Program-made: the position numbers and the translations under genes | The notes under the pieces: model-generated | Told to the model about the DNA's origin: nothing | The model's database searches: none | What the model saw: the letters and a program-made list of their open reading frames with translations, nothing else | Source of the DNA: JBILVQ01 sp044370375 | GTDB taxonomy: Bacteria > Bacteroidota > Bacteroidia > UBA4408 | Length of the DNA stretch: 14,805 bases | Assembly: GCA_044370375.1 (NCBI GenBank) | Contig: JBILVQ010000059.1 | Span: 1-14,805 of the forward strand | Direction: 5' to 3' | Shown here: one piece after another, positions 1 to 7,138 of the stretch | Layout: every line of letters begins with the position of its first letter | Numbering within the stretch: position 1 is the stretch's first letter

Positions 1-65
1 AATGATTTACGAATAATGAATAATGAATTACGAATAACGAACAACGAATAGGATTTCAATCCGCG
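1..65. repeat. Direct repeat copy 1 (65 bases)
   Basis: Identical base for base to 83-147. Seven heptads (4-52) are followed by an end block containing the imperfect dyad ggatt-tc-aatcc (51-62). Confidence 0.92.
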
Positions 66-68
66 GTT

Positions 69-89
69 AATCATTGCTACGCAATGATT
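69..89. repeat. Hairpin between repeat copies 1 and 2
   Basis: Perfect inverted repeat aatcattgc / gcaatgatt with a TAC loop (9-base arms). The 17-base core (71-87) is the exact reverse complement of 153-169. Confidence 0.8.
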
Positions 90-147
90 TACGAATAATG
101 AATAATGAATTACGAATAACGAACAACGAATAGGATTTCAATCCGCG
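83..147. repeat. Direct repeat copy 2 (65 bases)
   Basis: Exact copy of 1-65, offset by 82 bases. The absence of any mismatch over 65 bases suggests recent duplication or homogenisation. Confidence 0.92.
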
Positions 148-148
148 A

Positions 149-180
149 TTATTCATTGCGTAGCAATGAACAATGAATAA
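149..180. repeat. Hairpin between repeat copies 2 and 3
   Basis: Inner inverted repeat ttcattgc / gcaatgaa (152-170) has a GTA loop. An alternative outer pairing, ttattcattg (149-158) with caatgaataa (171-180), is also perfect, so two mutually exclusive folds are possible. Confidence 0.75.
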
Positions 181-208
181 CGAACAACCAATAGGATTTC
201 AATCCACG
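175..208. repeat. Partial, diverged direct repeat copy 3
   Basis: Matches bases 32-65 of copy 1 with two substitutions (G to C in the fifth heptad, G to A in the final CCGCG). A further heptad, gaacaat (168-174), precedes it in phase. Confidence 0.85.
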
Positions 209-302
209 CATGTTAATCATTTCATCCATACAATGATTCTCCCTGCCATCATTCCCACCATTCGAATAAGGACAAAAATAATAAGCCGAAAAAGATATTA
301 AG
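209..302. other. Non-coding stretch between repeat array and operon end
   Basis: No gene is evident. The only structure seen is an inverted repeat, aatcatt (215-221) with aatgatt (232-238) and a 10-base spacer. It resembles a degenerate version of the hairpins in the neighbouring repeats. It has no T-tract on the minus strand, so it is not a convincing intrinsic terminator for the operon ending at 303. Confidence 0.55.
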
Positions 303-722
303 CTACCCCTCAACCGCCTCTTCTAAAATTCCTTTTTTAGCGAGAAGTTCTTTCAGATAAAGATGATCAAGCGGTTTGCTTACCAATTCTAATACACCGG
401 GATGTGCACTCACTTTTGCCAAATCAATAATACTTAAGGTAGAAGAAATCATGATTACTTTACATTTTTTGCTGTAATCAACATTCAGCTTTTCTAGTTT
501 TTTCAAAAAGTTGAACCCATCCATAACCGGCATTTGTAAATCCAGCAAAATTAAATCAGGCCATTCATTCAAATCTTTTTGAGAAAGAAGGCTCAATGCA
601 TCTCCACCGTAATTGAAGGAACTTATGTGGTTTGAAATACCCGAAATGCGCAGGAATTCCCTGTGAACAAACAAGTCAATTTCATTGTCATCAATCAAAA
701 ACACATTCAACTGTTTTTTCAT
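303..722 (-). CDS. Single-domain response regulator (CheY-like)
   Basis: A 139-residue cytoplasmic receiver domain with no output domain. The acidic pair D11-D12 lies in LIDDNE. The phosphoacceptor is D61 in LLDLQMPVMDG, the conserved Ser/Thr region is MISST (91-95), and the conserved lysine is K116 in SKPL. Such REC-only proteins typically act as phosphorelay intermediates or by protein-protein contact; the target is not visible here. Its ATG overlaps the stop of the upstream REC-histidine kinase in an ATGA (719-722), implying translational coupling and the same operon. The most likely phosphodonors are the two kinases encoded immediately upstream. This is the last gene of the five-gene minus-strand operon. 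The receiver differs clearly from the DEENNLV-type receivers at 719-1810 and 7139-7606, so it is not a simple duplicate of either. Confidence 0.93.
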   Translation of the reverse strand: MKKQLNVFLIDDNEIDLFVHREFLRISGISNHISSFNYGGDALSLLSQKDLNEWPDLILLDLQMPVMDGFNFLKKLEKLNVDYSKKCKVIMISSTLSIIDLAKVSAHPGVLELVSKPLDHLYLKELLAKKGILEEAVEG

Positions 723-1810
723 CCTTTAGGCTTTTGGTTGGGAATAAAGATTTCGAAGGAGGAACCCACCAATGGAACAGAATTGACCTTAATGCTCCCG
801 CCAATTTTTTCTAATGCTTCTTTTACAATATATAATCCAATGCCGGTTCCGGGTTGAGTAACCGAGTTTTCTGCCCTGAAAAACATTTTAAATATATTGT
901 CGATATGCTCCTGCAAAATTCCAACTCCATTATCAGAAATGGAAATGGAAGCCCCGTTTTTATCCGCGTTAACTTTTATCGAAACCTTGTTTTCTTTGGC
1001 CTCAGGGTTTTGATATTTGATGGCGTTCGACAAAAGGTTGGCAATAATTACTTTTACCCTGAAGTGATCCCCGAAGAATTCACCTTTTTGGGCAATGTTA
1101 GTTTCGAAAAGGATGTTCTGGTCCTGACTTTTCAGGCTTTCAATTATTTCATTGACAATGGTGTTGAAATCAAGCGCTTCGGCCATGTGGTCGGCTTTCG
1201 CATTCTGATAGTAGTCGATGATATTCCGGATATAACTATCCAGTTTTAAAACACTCGTTTCAATCCGTTTCAGGTGATCGCCTGCATTGATATTTTCTTC
1301 TAATGTTGAAACTTTGATCAAACCCAAAATCGACATTAATGGCGATCTTAAATCGTGCGAAATACTATAAACGAAGCGGTTTAATTCATCGTTTAACTTC
1401 ATCAACTCCTTGTTCTTATTTTGCATTTCAACCCGTGAGTAATACAACTCAGAACAATTGTCGATGACCAATTTCAGAATAGGCCACTCCCAGGGTTTTT
1501 TTACATATTTGGTTACCTGACCCTTGTTGATGGCATCAATCACCACATTAATGTCGGCTTGCCCCGTAATCAATACCCTTATGCTCTCAGGATGCTTTTG
1601 CAAGGTTTTTTCTAAAAACTCGATTCCCGTGGTGGCCGGCATCCGCTGGTCGGCAATGATGATATCCGCCGGAACCTTGTCCAAAATTTTTAGCGCGGCA
1701 GCAGCATTGGGAGCCGTATAAACCTCATATTCACGCCTGAAAAATGCATTGAACGAAACAAGGTTGTTTTCTTCGTCATCAACAAATAAAATCCTGATTC
1801 TGTGGGGCAT
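719..1810 (-). CDS. REC-histidine kinase hybrid (receiver domain first)
   Basis: A 363-residue soluble protein with no signal peptide or membrane segment. An N-terminal receiver (about 4-118) has D11-D12, phosphoacceptor D54 in IADQRMP, T82 and K105 in VKKPW. A coiled-coil linker (about 122-148) leads into a HisKA domain with H152 in SISHDLRSP. The HATPase domain has the N box NLLSNAIKY (258-266), the G1 motif SDNGVG (292-297) and the G2 motif GTGIGLYIV (321-329). All catalytic motifs are intact. A kinase behind a receiver usually has its autophosphorylation set by an upstream kinase, here probably the 7TMR-DISM kinase whose gene ends two bases before this start. The product may then phosphorylate the REC protein encoded next. 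Its receiver closely resembles the stand-alone regulator at 7139-7606. Confidence 0.94.
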   Translation of the reverse strand: MPHRIRILFVDDEENNLVSFNAFFRREYEVYTAPNAAAALKILDKVPADIIIADQRMPATTGIEFLEKTLQKHPESIRVLITGQADINVVIDAINKGQVTKYVKKPWEWPILKLVIDNCSELYYSRVEMQNKNKELMKLNDELNRFVYSISHDLRSPLMSILGLIKVSTLEENINAGDHLKRIETSVLKLDSYIRNIIDYYQNAKADHMAEALDFNTIVNEIIESLKSQDQNILFETNIAQKGEFFGDHFRVKVIIANLLSNAIKYQNPEAKENKVSIKVNADKNGASISISDNGVGILQEHIDNIFKMFFRAENSVTQPGTGIGLYIVKEALEKIGGSIKVNSVPLVGSSFEIFIPNQKPKG

Positions 1811-1812
1811 AG

Positions 1813-3981
1813 CTATTTTTCCGTGGCCGGTTTTATGGTTAGTTTGCGATGTAAAGTTATCAAAACCCTCGTCCCTTTTCCAACTTCTGAATCAATTTGG
1901 ATTTTGGCTGAATGACTTTCAATGATTTTAAAGACAATAGACATTCCCAAACCAGTGCCCTGACCTACATCTTTGGTCGTGAAAAATGGTTCAAAAATTT
2001 TGGCCCTTACCGTTTCACTCATCCCTATGCCAGTGTCTTCAATCAGCACTTCCACGTTATCACCAACGCTCCTCGTGCTAATGCTTACGCGTTCCTGGTT
2101 TTCTGATTTTTTTTGCGCAATGGCCTGAAAGGAATTGTTAAGCACATTCATGAAAACCTGGTTTAATTTGCCCGGAAAACATTCAATATTTTGAATTTCA
2201 CCAAGGTTTTTCACCACTTCTACATTCGGAGGGATGGCACTTCTTAAAATGGTGAGGGTGGACTCTATCCCTTCATTAATGTTTGCATCTTTTAAGTCAC
2301 TTTCATCCAACCTTGAAAAACTTTTTAATCCCGAAACAATTTCGGCCGTTCTGTTTGCGCCATCTTCAATGCCGTTCAGCAATGAATCAATTTCTTTCTT
2401 TAAGTATTCTACGTCAATTTCTTGTTTGAATTTTTCTATGGCTGCCCTTTGTTCCTGAAAATTGCTCCCTTCTTCTAAACGCTCATATTGATTAAATAAT
2501 TCCAACAAGTCGCCAATATCCATTTTTAAAGGCTTGATATTGGCATGCACAAAATTGATGGGATTGTTTATTTCATGGGCAATTCCTGCGGTTAACTGAC
2601 CAAGACTGGCCATCTTTTCTGCATCCACCAATTGCGCCTGCGTCTCTTTCAAATGGTTCAAGGTCTGGTTTAAATTTTCGTTGGTTTCTTCCAAGGCGAT
2701 GGTACGCTCATGCACCTTTTGCTCCAATAAAATGTTTTGTTCCTTGATTAGCTTTTCATTTTCCTGCAAGGCGGAAAGTGCTTCGGCCTGTGATAACTCT
2801 TTTTCTTTTTTCAGAATATTAATCCTGTCGGCCAAGGCAAAGGAAAGTAATACCACTTCCAAAGCAGAGCCAACCGGCATGGTATAAAGGGTGAAATTAT
2901 TATACGGTAAAAATCCCAAATCTTTCATCACATAAAGGGTAACCCCAAACAAAAAAATGGTCCAAGCAATCAGAAAGAAACGTGCCGGTCTTGATCCTTG
3001 CCTTGAAAGAATGAGGGATTGAATCAACATGTACATGGAAAGTGAAACCGCACAAATTTCGATGAGCAGAAAACTGGATTCAAATTTTTGGAAAATGGCC
3101 ATTAATACGGCAATTCCGTATCCCAGAATAAAAATGGGATGTAACTTGTCAATTCGAGGTAACGCTGTTTTTGTATTTAAAAACGCACGCATGAAATAGA
3201 AACTTGTTACCCCAACCAGCGGCGGAAAAATAAAGGAACTGTAATAGGCCAACCAAGGGGTGTTGGGCCATAAATACTGAAAGGTGTAGCCGTGAATACT
3301 TGTTTGGGTGAGTATAACCGCAGCAATGTAAACCACATAAAGAAAGTAGGAGCGGTCTCTTACGGTAAAATAAATGAAGAAATTATACAAGAGCATTACC
3401 AACATAATACCCAAGTAAATTCCAACCAGCGTATCTTTTAATTTATTGGTTTCAAAAATTGTTTCCGATAAGCCAATGATCATCGGCACCTGAACATTAT
3501 CCCTGGCCTTTACCCGGATATAAACGGAGGTGCGATCTCCTGCTGGCACATAAACCTTAAAGATATAATTCGGGTCGAAATAAGTCCGAGTATCAAAGCG
3601 ATAGTTTTCTCCGGTTTTGAGTGTGCTTATTTTTCCGCTCGAATCCGATTGATAGAATTCTACTTCATCTAATCCTGCTTGCGAAATCTGTAATAAAAAT
3701 CTGCTGCTTTGGGTTTTGTTGAGGATGTTGAGTTTAAGCCAATAGGGCGCATTGCTTATGCCAAAATTCGGAATATCCGTGCTTACCTGTTGGAAACCAT
3801 CCGCCTGCATCGCTCCCCGTAGGTCTAGTTTTCCGGTTTCATCCTTTAAATACTCAACATTGTTTTTAATGAAAGTATTAGACTGGGTCTGGGTAATGAC
3901 CAGCTCACTTCCATAGCCTTTATGCCACAATAAGGCAAATACCCCAAAGAGTACAAGCGTGAAGCGGAATAAAAAATTCAT
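1813..3981 (-). CDS. 7TMR-DISM membrane sensor histidine kinase
   Basis: A 722-residue protein. A signal-peptide-like segment (1-24) precedes a periplasmic beta-rich domain of the 7TMR-DISMED2 type (about 28-170), with PYWLKLNILN and VYIRVKARDN typical of that family. About seven hydrophobic helices follow (roughly 183-385), then a long coiled coil (about 388-455) and the kinase core. H469 lies in GIAHEINNPINF, the N box is MNVLNNSFQAI (611-621), G1 is EDTGIG (648-653) and G2 is GQGTGLGMSIVF (673-684). The family senses extracellular ligands, often presumed to be carbohydrates or small molecules; the ligand here is unknown. The gene starts 6 bases after the acyltransferase stop and ends 2 bases before the REC-kinase start. 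That tight linkage suggests it senses something related to the product of the upstream enzymes. Confidence 0.94.
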   Translation of the reverse strand: MNFLFRFTLVLFGVFALLWHKGYGSELVITQTQSNTFIKNNVEYLKDETGKLDLRGAMQADGFQQVSTDIPNFGISNAPYWLKLNILNKTQSSRFLLQISQAGLDEVEFYQSDSSGKISTLKTGENYRFDTRTYFDPNYIFKVYVPAGDRTSVYIRVKARDNVQVPMIIGLSETIFETNKLKDTLVGIYLGIMLVMLLYNFFIYFTVRDRSYFLYVVYIAAVILTQTSIHGYTFQYLWPNTPWLAYYSSFIFPPLVGVTSFYFMRAFLNTKTALPRIDKLHPIFILGYGIAVLMAIFQKFESSFLLIEICAVSLSMYMLIQSLILSRQGSRPARFFLIAWTIFLFGVTLYVMKDLGFLPYNNFTLYTMPVGSALEVVLLSFALADRINILKKEKELSQAEALSALQENEKLIKEQNILLEQKVHERTIALEETNENLNQTLNHLKETQAQLVDAEKMASLGQLTAGIAHEINNPINFVHANIKPLKMDIGDLLELFNQYERLEEGSNFQEQRAAIEKFKQEIDVEYLKKEIDSLLNGIEDGANRTAEIVSGLKSFSRLDESDLKDANINEGIESTLTILRSAIPPNVEVVKNLGEIQNIECFPGKLNQVFMNVLNNSFQAIAQKKSENQERVSISTRSVGDNVEVLIEDTGIGMSETVRAKIFEPFFTTKDVGQGTGLGMSIVFKIIESHSAKIQIDSEVGKGTRVLITLHRKLTIKPATEK

Positions 3982-3987
3982 GGCTTG

Positions 3988-4671
3988 TTAGCTAAGTTTA
4001 AGTGAATAGTCAATCTCAATAGAATTTCCTTTGGGGCTAATTTCGGAAAAAATTTGATTTGGATTGTTTCTTAAACTTAACATTCTTTCCCGATCGTAAG
4101 CTTCGGCCGTAGCAAGGTCTTTTGCATTTAAAATACCCAATACCCTCGCTATATAATTTTCATTCGGGTAAACGAATTCTCCTTTGTTACCGAGCGAATT
4201 GTCAACTACAAAACCAACCCGTTGAAACATACCCATGGTATAGTCGGCACAAATGCCCATTAAGGTTTTACAGGCAATCTGGTTCACAATAGAAATACCC
4301 GCCCTGGTTAGCAAAATGCTTAATCCCATGCCGGCTACTGATTTGGCATTCCACAGGGCACACAATTCTCCAACCCCTTCGTTGATATAGCTTTTAACAA
4401 TCTGATGAATGTTGGGGTCAATTTTTCCGATGGCCTTTTCTACCGGAAGCATCTGACTTTCATGGGCGAGTTGTGCCCTGATGCCACCTAAAAGATTTCC
4501 TTCATGATCCTCCGCTACAATGCCATAAACAAAATCCCAATTCACCCATTCATTGTTGTTGGATGTAATATTGGTAATCCCGTAATCCTTCAACACCTTA
4601 ACATGTCCTTCAATATATTTTTGGCAGGTTTCAGGATCCGAGGGCGCATGAAATGCTCTAAACTTGATCAT
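3988..4671 (-). CDS. GNAT/autoinducer-synthase-like N-acyltransferase
   Basis: A 227-residue protein if started at the ATG at 4669-4671 (MIKFRAFHAP). An in-frame TTG at 4701 would add ten residues, but it would overlap the upstream gene by 44 rather than 14 bases and is less likely. The chain has an acyltransferase-like pattern. A beta-strand region contains VYGIVAEDHEGNLLGGIRAQ, a central motif runs GELCALWNAKSVAGMGLSIL with the Glu and Gly-x-Gly spacing seen in GNAT folds, and a later MFQRVGFVV matches the usual C-terminal strand. The fold group includes the FeeM-type N-acyl amino acid synthases and the LuxI-like synthases. Which acyl donor and acceptor are used cannot be told. The gene lies between the E1-nitroreductase fusion and a membrane sensor kinase, probably in one operon. 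I am fairly sure of the superfamily but not of the subfamily. Confidence 0.68.
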   Translation of the reverse strand: MIKFRAFHAPSDPETCQKYIEGHVKVLKDYGITNITSNNNEWVNWDFVYGIVAEDHEGNLLGGIRAQLAHESQMLPVEKAIGKIDPNIHQIVKSYINEGVGELCALWNAKSVAGMGLSILLTRAGISIVNQIACKTLMGICADYTMGMFQRVGFVVDNSLGNKGEFVYPNENYIARVLGILNAKDLATAEAYDRERMLSLRNNPNQIFSEISPKGNSIEIDYSLKLS

Positions 4672-6967
4672 GGCCCATGGAATTACTAAAACAATTGTCA
4701 ACCGGAATCCTTAACGAATACGCACTGGGCGCCTCTGCCAACGATAATCGGAAAAGAAAATACGGTGTTCCCTCCATTGGAACAGGAAAAATTAATTTGA
4801 ATTTTTCTTCCAACCGAACAATCTTCTCTACAGTTTCACTATCCAAATCGCGGTGCCTCTTGATGCGGTCGAAAAAGAATAGGGGAGAGGATACAGGGTG
4901 AACACTGAGCTGCAAATGATTGGCCTGCAACCAAGCTCTTTGCACAGCCCTGCCGGCATTTAGAAAATCAAACTGATTTTTTTCTTTGGCATAAATCAGA
5001 CCGATCGCTGCTGAGGACAATACCGCCTCGCGCGTAATTTTTTTTAAGCCTCCGCCACCGCCCCATTCTCTCACCAAAGAAATTACTTTTTCTTCCGATG
5101 AAATTTTAATGCCGGTTTGTTCTAGGAAACTTAATTCTAAGGTGGCAATGTCTATCCCATCTTTGGTTTCAGCAATTTCTTCCGCTGTCCATCGCAATTC
5201 TTTTTTAAAAAATTCGGCATGTCCTTCCGGATGCATAAACCTAATTTTTTCTATTTCTGAAATGATTTCGGCCAGTTGGGCAATGGAATCGGTTTGGCTG
5301 GTAGTGGTCAATTGATAACCATCGGGTAAAATCGATTGTATCTCTTGAAGGGTAGCAGCGGATATCGTTTCACCCTTGCCTTTTTTTCTGTTGCTGCATC
5401 TTTTACCAATGGTTTGGTATAGATTGAGTTCGGTTTTTTCTGCTGGTTTAAGCAAGGCCTTAAACCCAATTTGGGCAATGGGTTCTCCCGCCTCAATGGC
5501 AGGACTAAATTCTATCACGCTTTCATAACCTTTGGCCATGGCCGACAAGTGAAGGTTTTCTAAGGCAGCACCCAAGGCCATCATGGCCAAATGGTCGTCA
5601 GGGTCTGTCCATCCAGCCGATCTTTTTTTATCGTGATACAACCCAAGCGTGTTATTTTTTAAATGCCAATACCAAGGTTGATTGTTCCCGGCTGAGGGTG
5701 CTTTGATAGCATCCTCCACCATCGCCCTGATTTGTTTTTCTTCTAACGCAATACACGCTGAAATGGGTTGTAGTGAACCAAATTTAAAGTTGTGTTCCTC
5801 GTTCTTTTGATTTGATAAAGGCTTTTTGTTTGTGGACTTATTTTCTTCCGGGTCACCAATGATTTTTTCAATGTCAACATGATACCTTCCGCTGCCGGTG
5901 TATTGGTTCAGTAGCATTCTTCGGCATACATCGGCCGTAATACCTCCCCCCATCGCTACCGAAGAGGCCAGTTGGGGCCAGGTGCCTATGCTCTGATCAA
6001 TTTCTATCATCGAGGCTTTCAGGCGGTCCGAACAGGTATCAATGCCCAAGATATCCAACATATAAGGAATTTTTTCCTCGTTGGTTTTTAAGGTTTTTAA
6101 CTTGGCAACATCCAAATGCTTCACCAGGCCATGCAATATGGGGCGCTCGGGTTCCAAATCAAACCTTTCTACATCTACCATGCAACGGTCAGATGCTTCC
6201 ATAATCACCGGTATCCCCAGTGATCGGGCCTTTAAGCGACTTAATATTTTAATATCAAATCCATCCGATTCTTCTACCAACAAATCCAGCTTTCCGCCAT
6301 CATTAAAAAAAGAATCGATGTTCTCTTCTGTTACTCCTTGCTCAAAGCATTTTATCTTGATGAATGGATCAATTTCTGCAATCTCACGCGCAACAGCATA
6401 GACTTTTTCTAGTCCTAGATTATGCACCCCTGTTCTGATTCTGTTCAAATTGGTTAATTCCAGTTTGTCGAAATCGGCCAGGCGCAATTCTCCGCAAATA
6501 CGCTCCATGGCAAGGGTTAGCGAAACCGACTGCCCCACGGATAAACCAATTACCCCGATTTTTTTTTCGCCCAGTAAATCTCTTTCTTGAGGTGTAATTT
6601 TATAAATGTTACGACTGGTACGAAGGGCAATGAATTCTTCGCGATCCGGAAGGTGAACCATGCGGCCCGACCAAGGGTAGAAACACCAAACGCCATATTC
6701 TTTCGGAAGAACACCCTTTAAATGTTCGTCAATTTTCTCAACGATTTGCTGTGCGGATAATTTTATTGAAGGATGCTTGATTTTTATCAATTCCTGCAAC
6801 TGTATCATCAGGGTATCAAATACCTCAACCCCCGCTGTTTTTAGCAGCTGATTGTATCTATCTCTGTCACCGGCCTTGCTTAAGTAAAGCATTTCCGGTA
6901 AAAAAGATTTGCCGGGCAGGTTCTCGTGCGGATGGTTTAGGTCCGCCCTGCCGCCAAATTTGTTCAT
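4658..6967 (-). CDS. E1/ThiF-like adenylyltransferase - nitroreductase fusion (Rv1355c/MoeY-like)
   Basis: A 769-residue protein with no signal peptide. Residues 1-125 are an alpha-helical N-terminal region of unknown function. Residues about 126-365 form an E1/ThiF-like Rossmann domain: the nucleotide-binding loop is VIGLSVGQS (139-147), followed by LADFDKLELTNLNRIR (163-178) with D165 and the NLNR signature, then K188 and VEESDG (231-236). After a charged linker (about 370-395) comes a nitroreductase-like FMN domain (about 405-740) with AIKAPSAGNNQPWYW (420-434) and AGRAVQRAWLQANHLQLSVHP (671-691). The ThiF-nitroreductase fusion is the architecture of the Mycobacterium Rv1355c (MoeY) family, annotated by similarity as molybdopterin-related; its true reaction is, as far as I know, not established. 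No CxxC zinc pairs are visible. This is the first gene of the operon. It may adenylate a carboxylate and carry out a flavin-dependent redox step. Confidence 0.88.
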   Translation of the reverse strand: MNKFGGRADLNHPHENLPGKSFLPEMLYLSKAGDRDRYNQLLKTAGVEVFDTLMIQLQELIKIKHPSIKLSAQQIVEKIDEHLKGVLPKEYGVWCFYPWSGRMVHLPDREEFIALRTSRNIYKITPQERDLLGEKKIGVIGLSVGQSVSLTLAMERICGELRLADFDKLELTNLNRIRTGVHNLGLEKVYAVAREIAEIDPFIKIKCFEQGVTEENIDSFFNDGGKLDLLVEESDGFDIKILSRLKARSLGIPVIMEASDRCMVDVERFDLEPERPILHGLVKHLDVAKLKTLKTNEEKIPYMLDILGIDTCSDRLKASMIEIDQSIGTWPQLASSVAMGGGITADVCRRMLLNQYTGSGRYHVDIEKIIGDPEENKSTNKKPLSNQKNEEHNFKFGSLQPISACIALEEKQIRAMVEDAIKAPSAGNNQPWYWHLKNNTLGLYHDKKRSAGWTDPDDHLAMMALGAALENLHLSAMAKGYESVIEFSPAIEAGEPIAQIGFKALLKPAEKTELNLYQTIGKRCSNRKKGKGETISAATLQEIQSILPDGYQLTTTSQTDSIAQLAEIISEIEKIRFMHPEGHAEFFKKELRWTAEEIAETKDGIDIATLELSFLEQTGIKISSEEKVISLVREWGGGGGLKKITREAVLSSAAIGLIYAKEKNQFDFLNAGRAVQRAWLQANHLQLSVHPVSSPLFFFDRIKRHRDLDSETVEKIVRLEEKFKLIFPVPMEGTPYFLFRLSLAEAPSAYSLRIPVDNCFSNSMGHDQV

Positions 6968-6979
6968 TCCTTTTCTGCG

Positions 6980-6992
6980 ATTTGTTACAAAT
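6980..6992. promoter_or_regulatory. 13-base palindrome upstream of the five-gene operon
   Basis: ATTTGT-T-ACAAAT is a perfect dyad with 6-base arms, centred 19 bases upstream of the operon's first ATG. On the minus strand it overlaps TTAATTTG (6995-6988), a one-mismatch version of the Bacteroidota -7 element TAnnTTTG, with no matching -33 element. It could be an operator over a promoter. No regulator is identified. Confidence 0.35.
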
Positions 6993-7093
6993 TAAAGGCT
7001 AATTTTCATAGGTTTTTAATTCTTTACGATATTTTCAAACATTGTGCCGTTGAATAGCTATTTTTTTTCGTTGAAGAATGCGAAAAATGGCCG

Positions 7094-7115
7094 AATTAAT
7101 TTTTTTTTATTAATT
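7094..7115. repeat. AT-rich inverted repeat in the divergent intergenic region
   Basis: AATTAAT (7094-7100) and ATTAATT (7109-7115) flank a run of eight T. A one-mismatch -7-like element, TAATTTAG (7111-7118), overlaps its right arm and lies about 20 bases before the ATG at 7139. It could be part of that gene's promoter, but in such AT-rich DNA it could arise by chance. Confidence 0.3.
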
Positions 7116-7138
7116 TAGCACTTCATTTAATCGCACAA

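Larger units (their letters stand above)
1..208. repeat. Intergenic repeat array with 7-base periodicity
   Basis: Two identical 65-base direct repeats (1-65 and 83-147) and a third partial copy (175-208, 32 of 34 bases matching 32-65) fill this stretch. Within each unit the sequence advances in heptads beginning with GA: from position 4 they read gatttac, gaataat, gaataat, gaattac, gaataac, gaacaac, gaatagg. Every copy ends in atttcaatcc followed by GCG or ACG. Small hairpins separate the copies. The first copy starts at base 1, so the array may continue to the left. It lies downstream of the minus-strand operon and codes for nothing evident. It resembles the dispersed short tandem repeats found in intergenic DNA of some bacteria; whether it is mobile or has a role cannot be seen. 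Confidence 0.9.

Noticed and set aside
1..208. Possible CRISPR array, because GGATTGAAAT appears on the minus strand at repeated positions
   Set aside because: The spacing is uneven (82 then 61 bases), the long repeated block includes what would be spacer, and the intervening DNA is hairpin and heptad repeat. No cas gene is present.
632..1249. Plus-strand open frames opposite the REC and REC-kinase genes
   Set aside because: They lie antisense to well-supported genes and have no recognisable domains or start context.
4672..4701. TTG start adding ten residues to the acyltransferase
   Set aside because: It would overlap the upstream coding region by 44 bases; the ATG at 4671 gives a 14-base overlap and a natural N-terminus (MIKFRAF).
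4658..6967. RiPP (thiazole/oxazole or azoline) gene cluster, suggested by an E1-like domain next to a flavin domain
   Set aside because: No precursor peptide, YcaO, leader-binding or export gene is visible; the fusion fits the Rv1355c architecture better.
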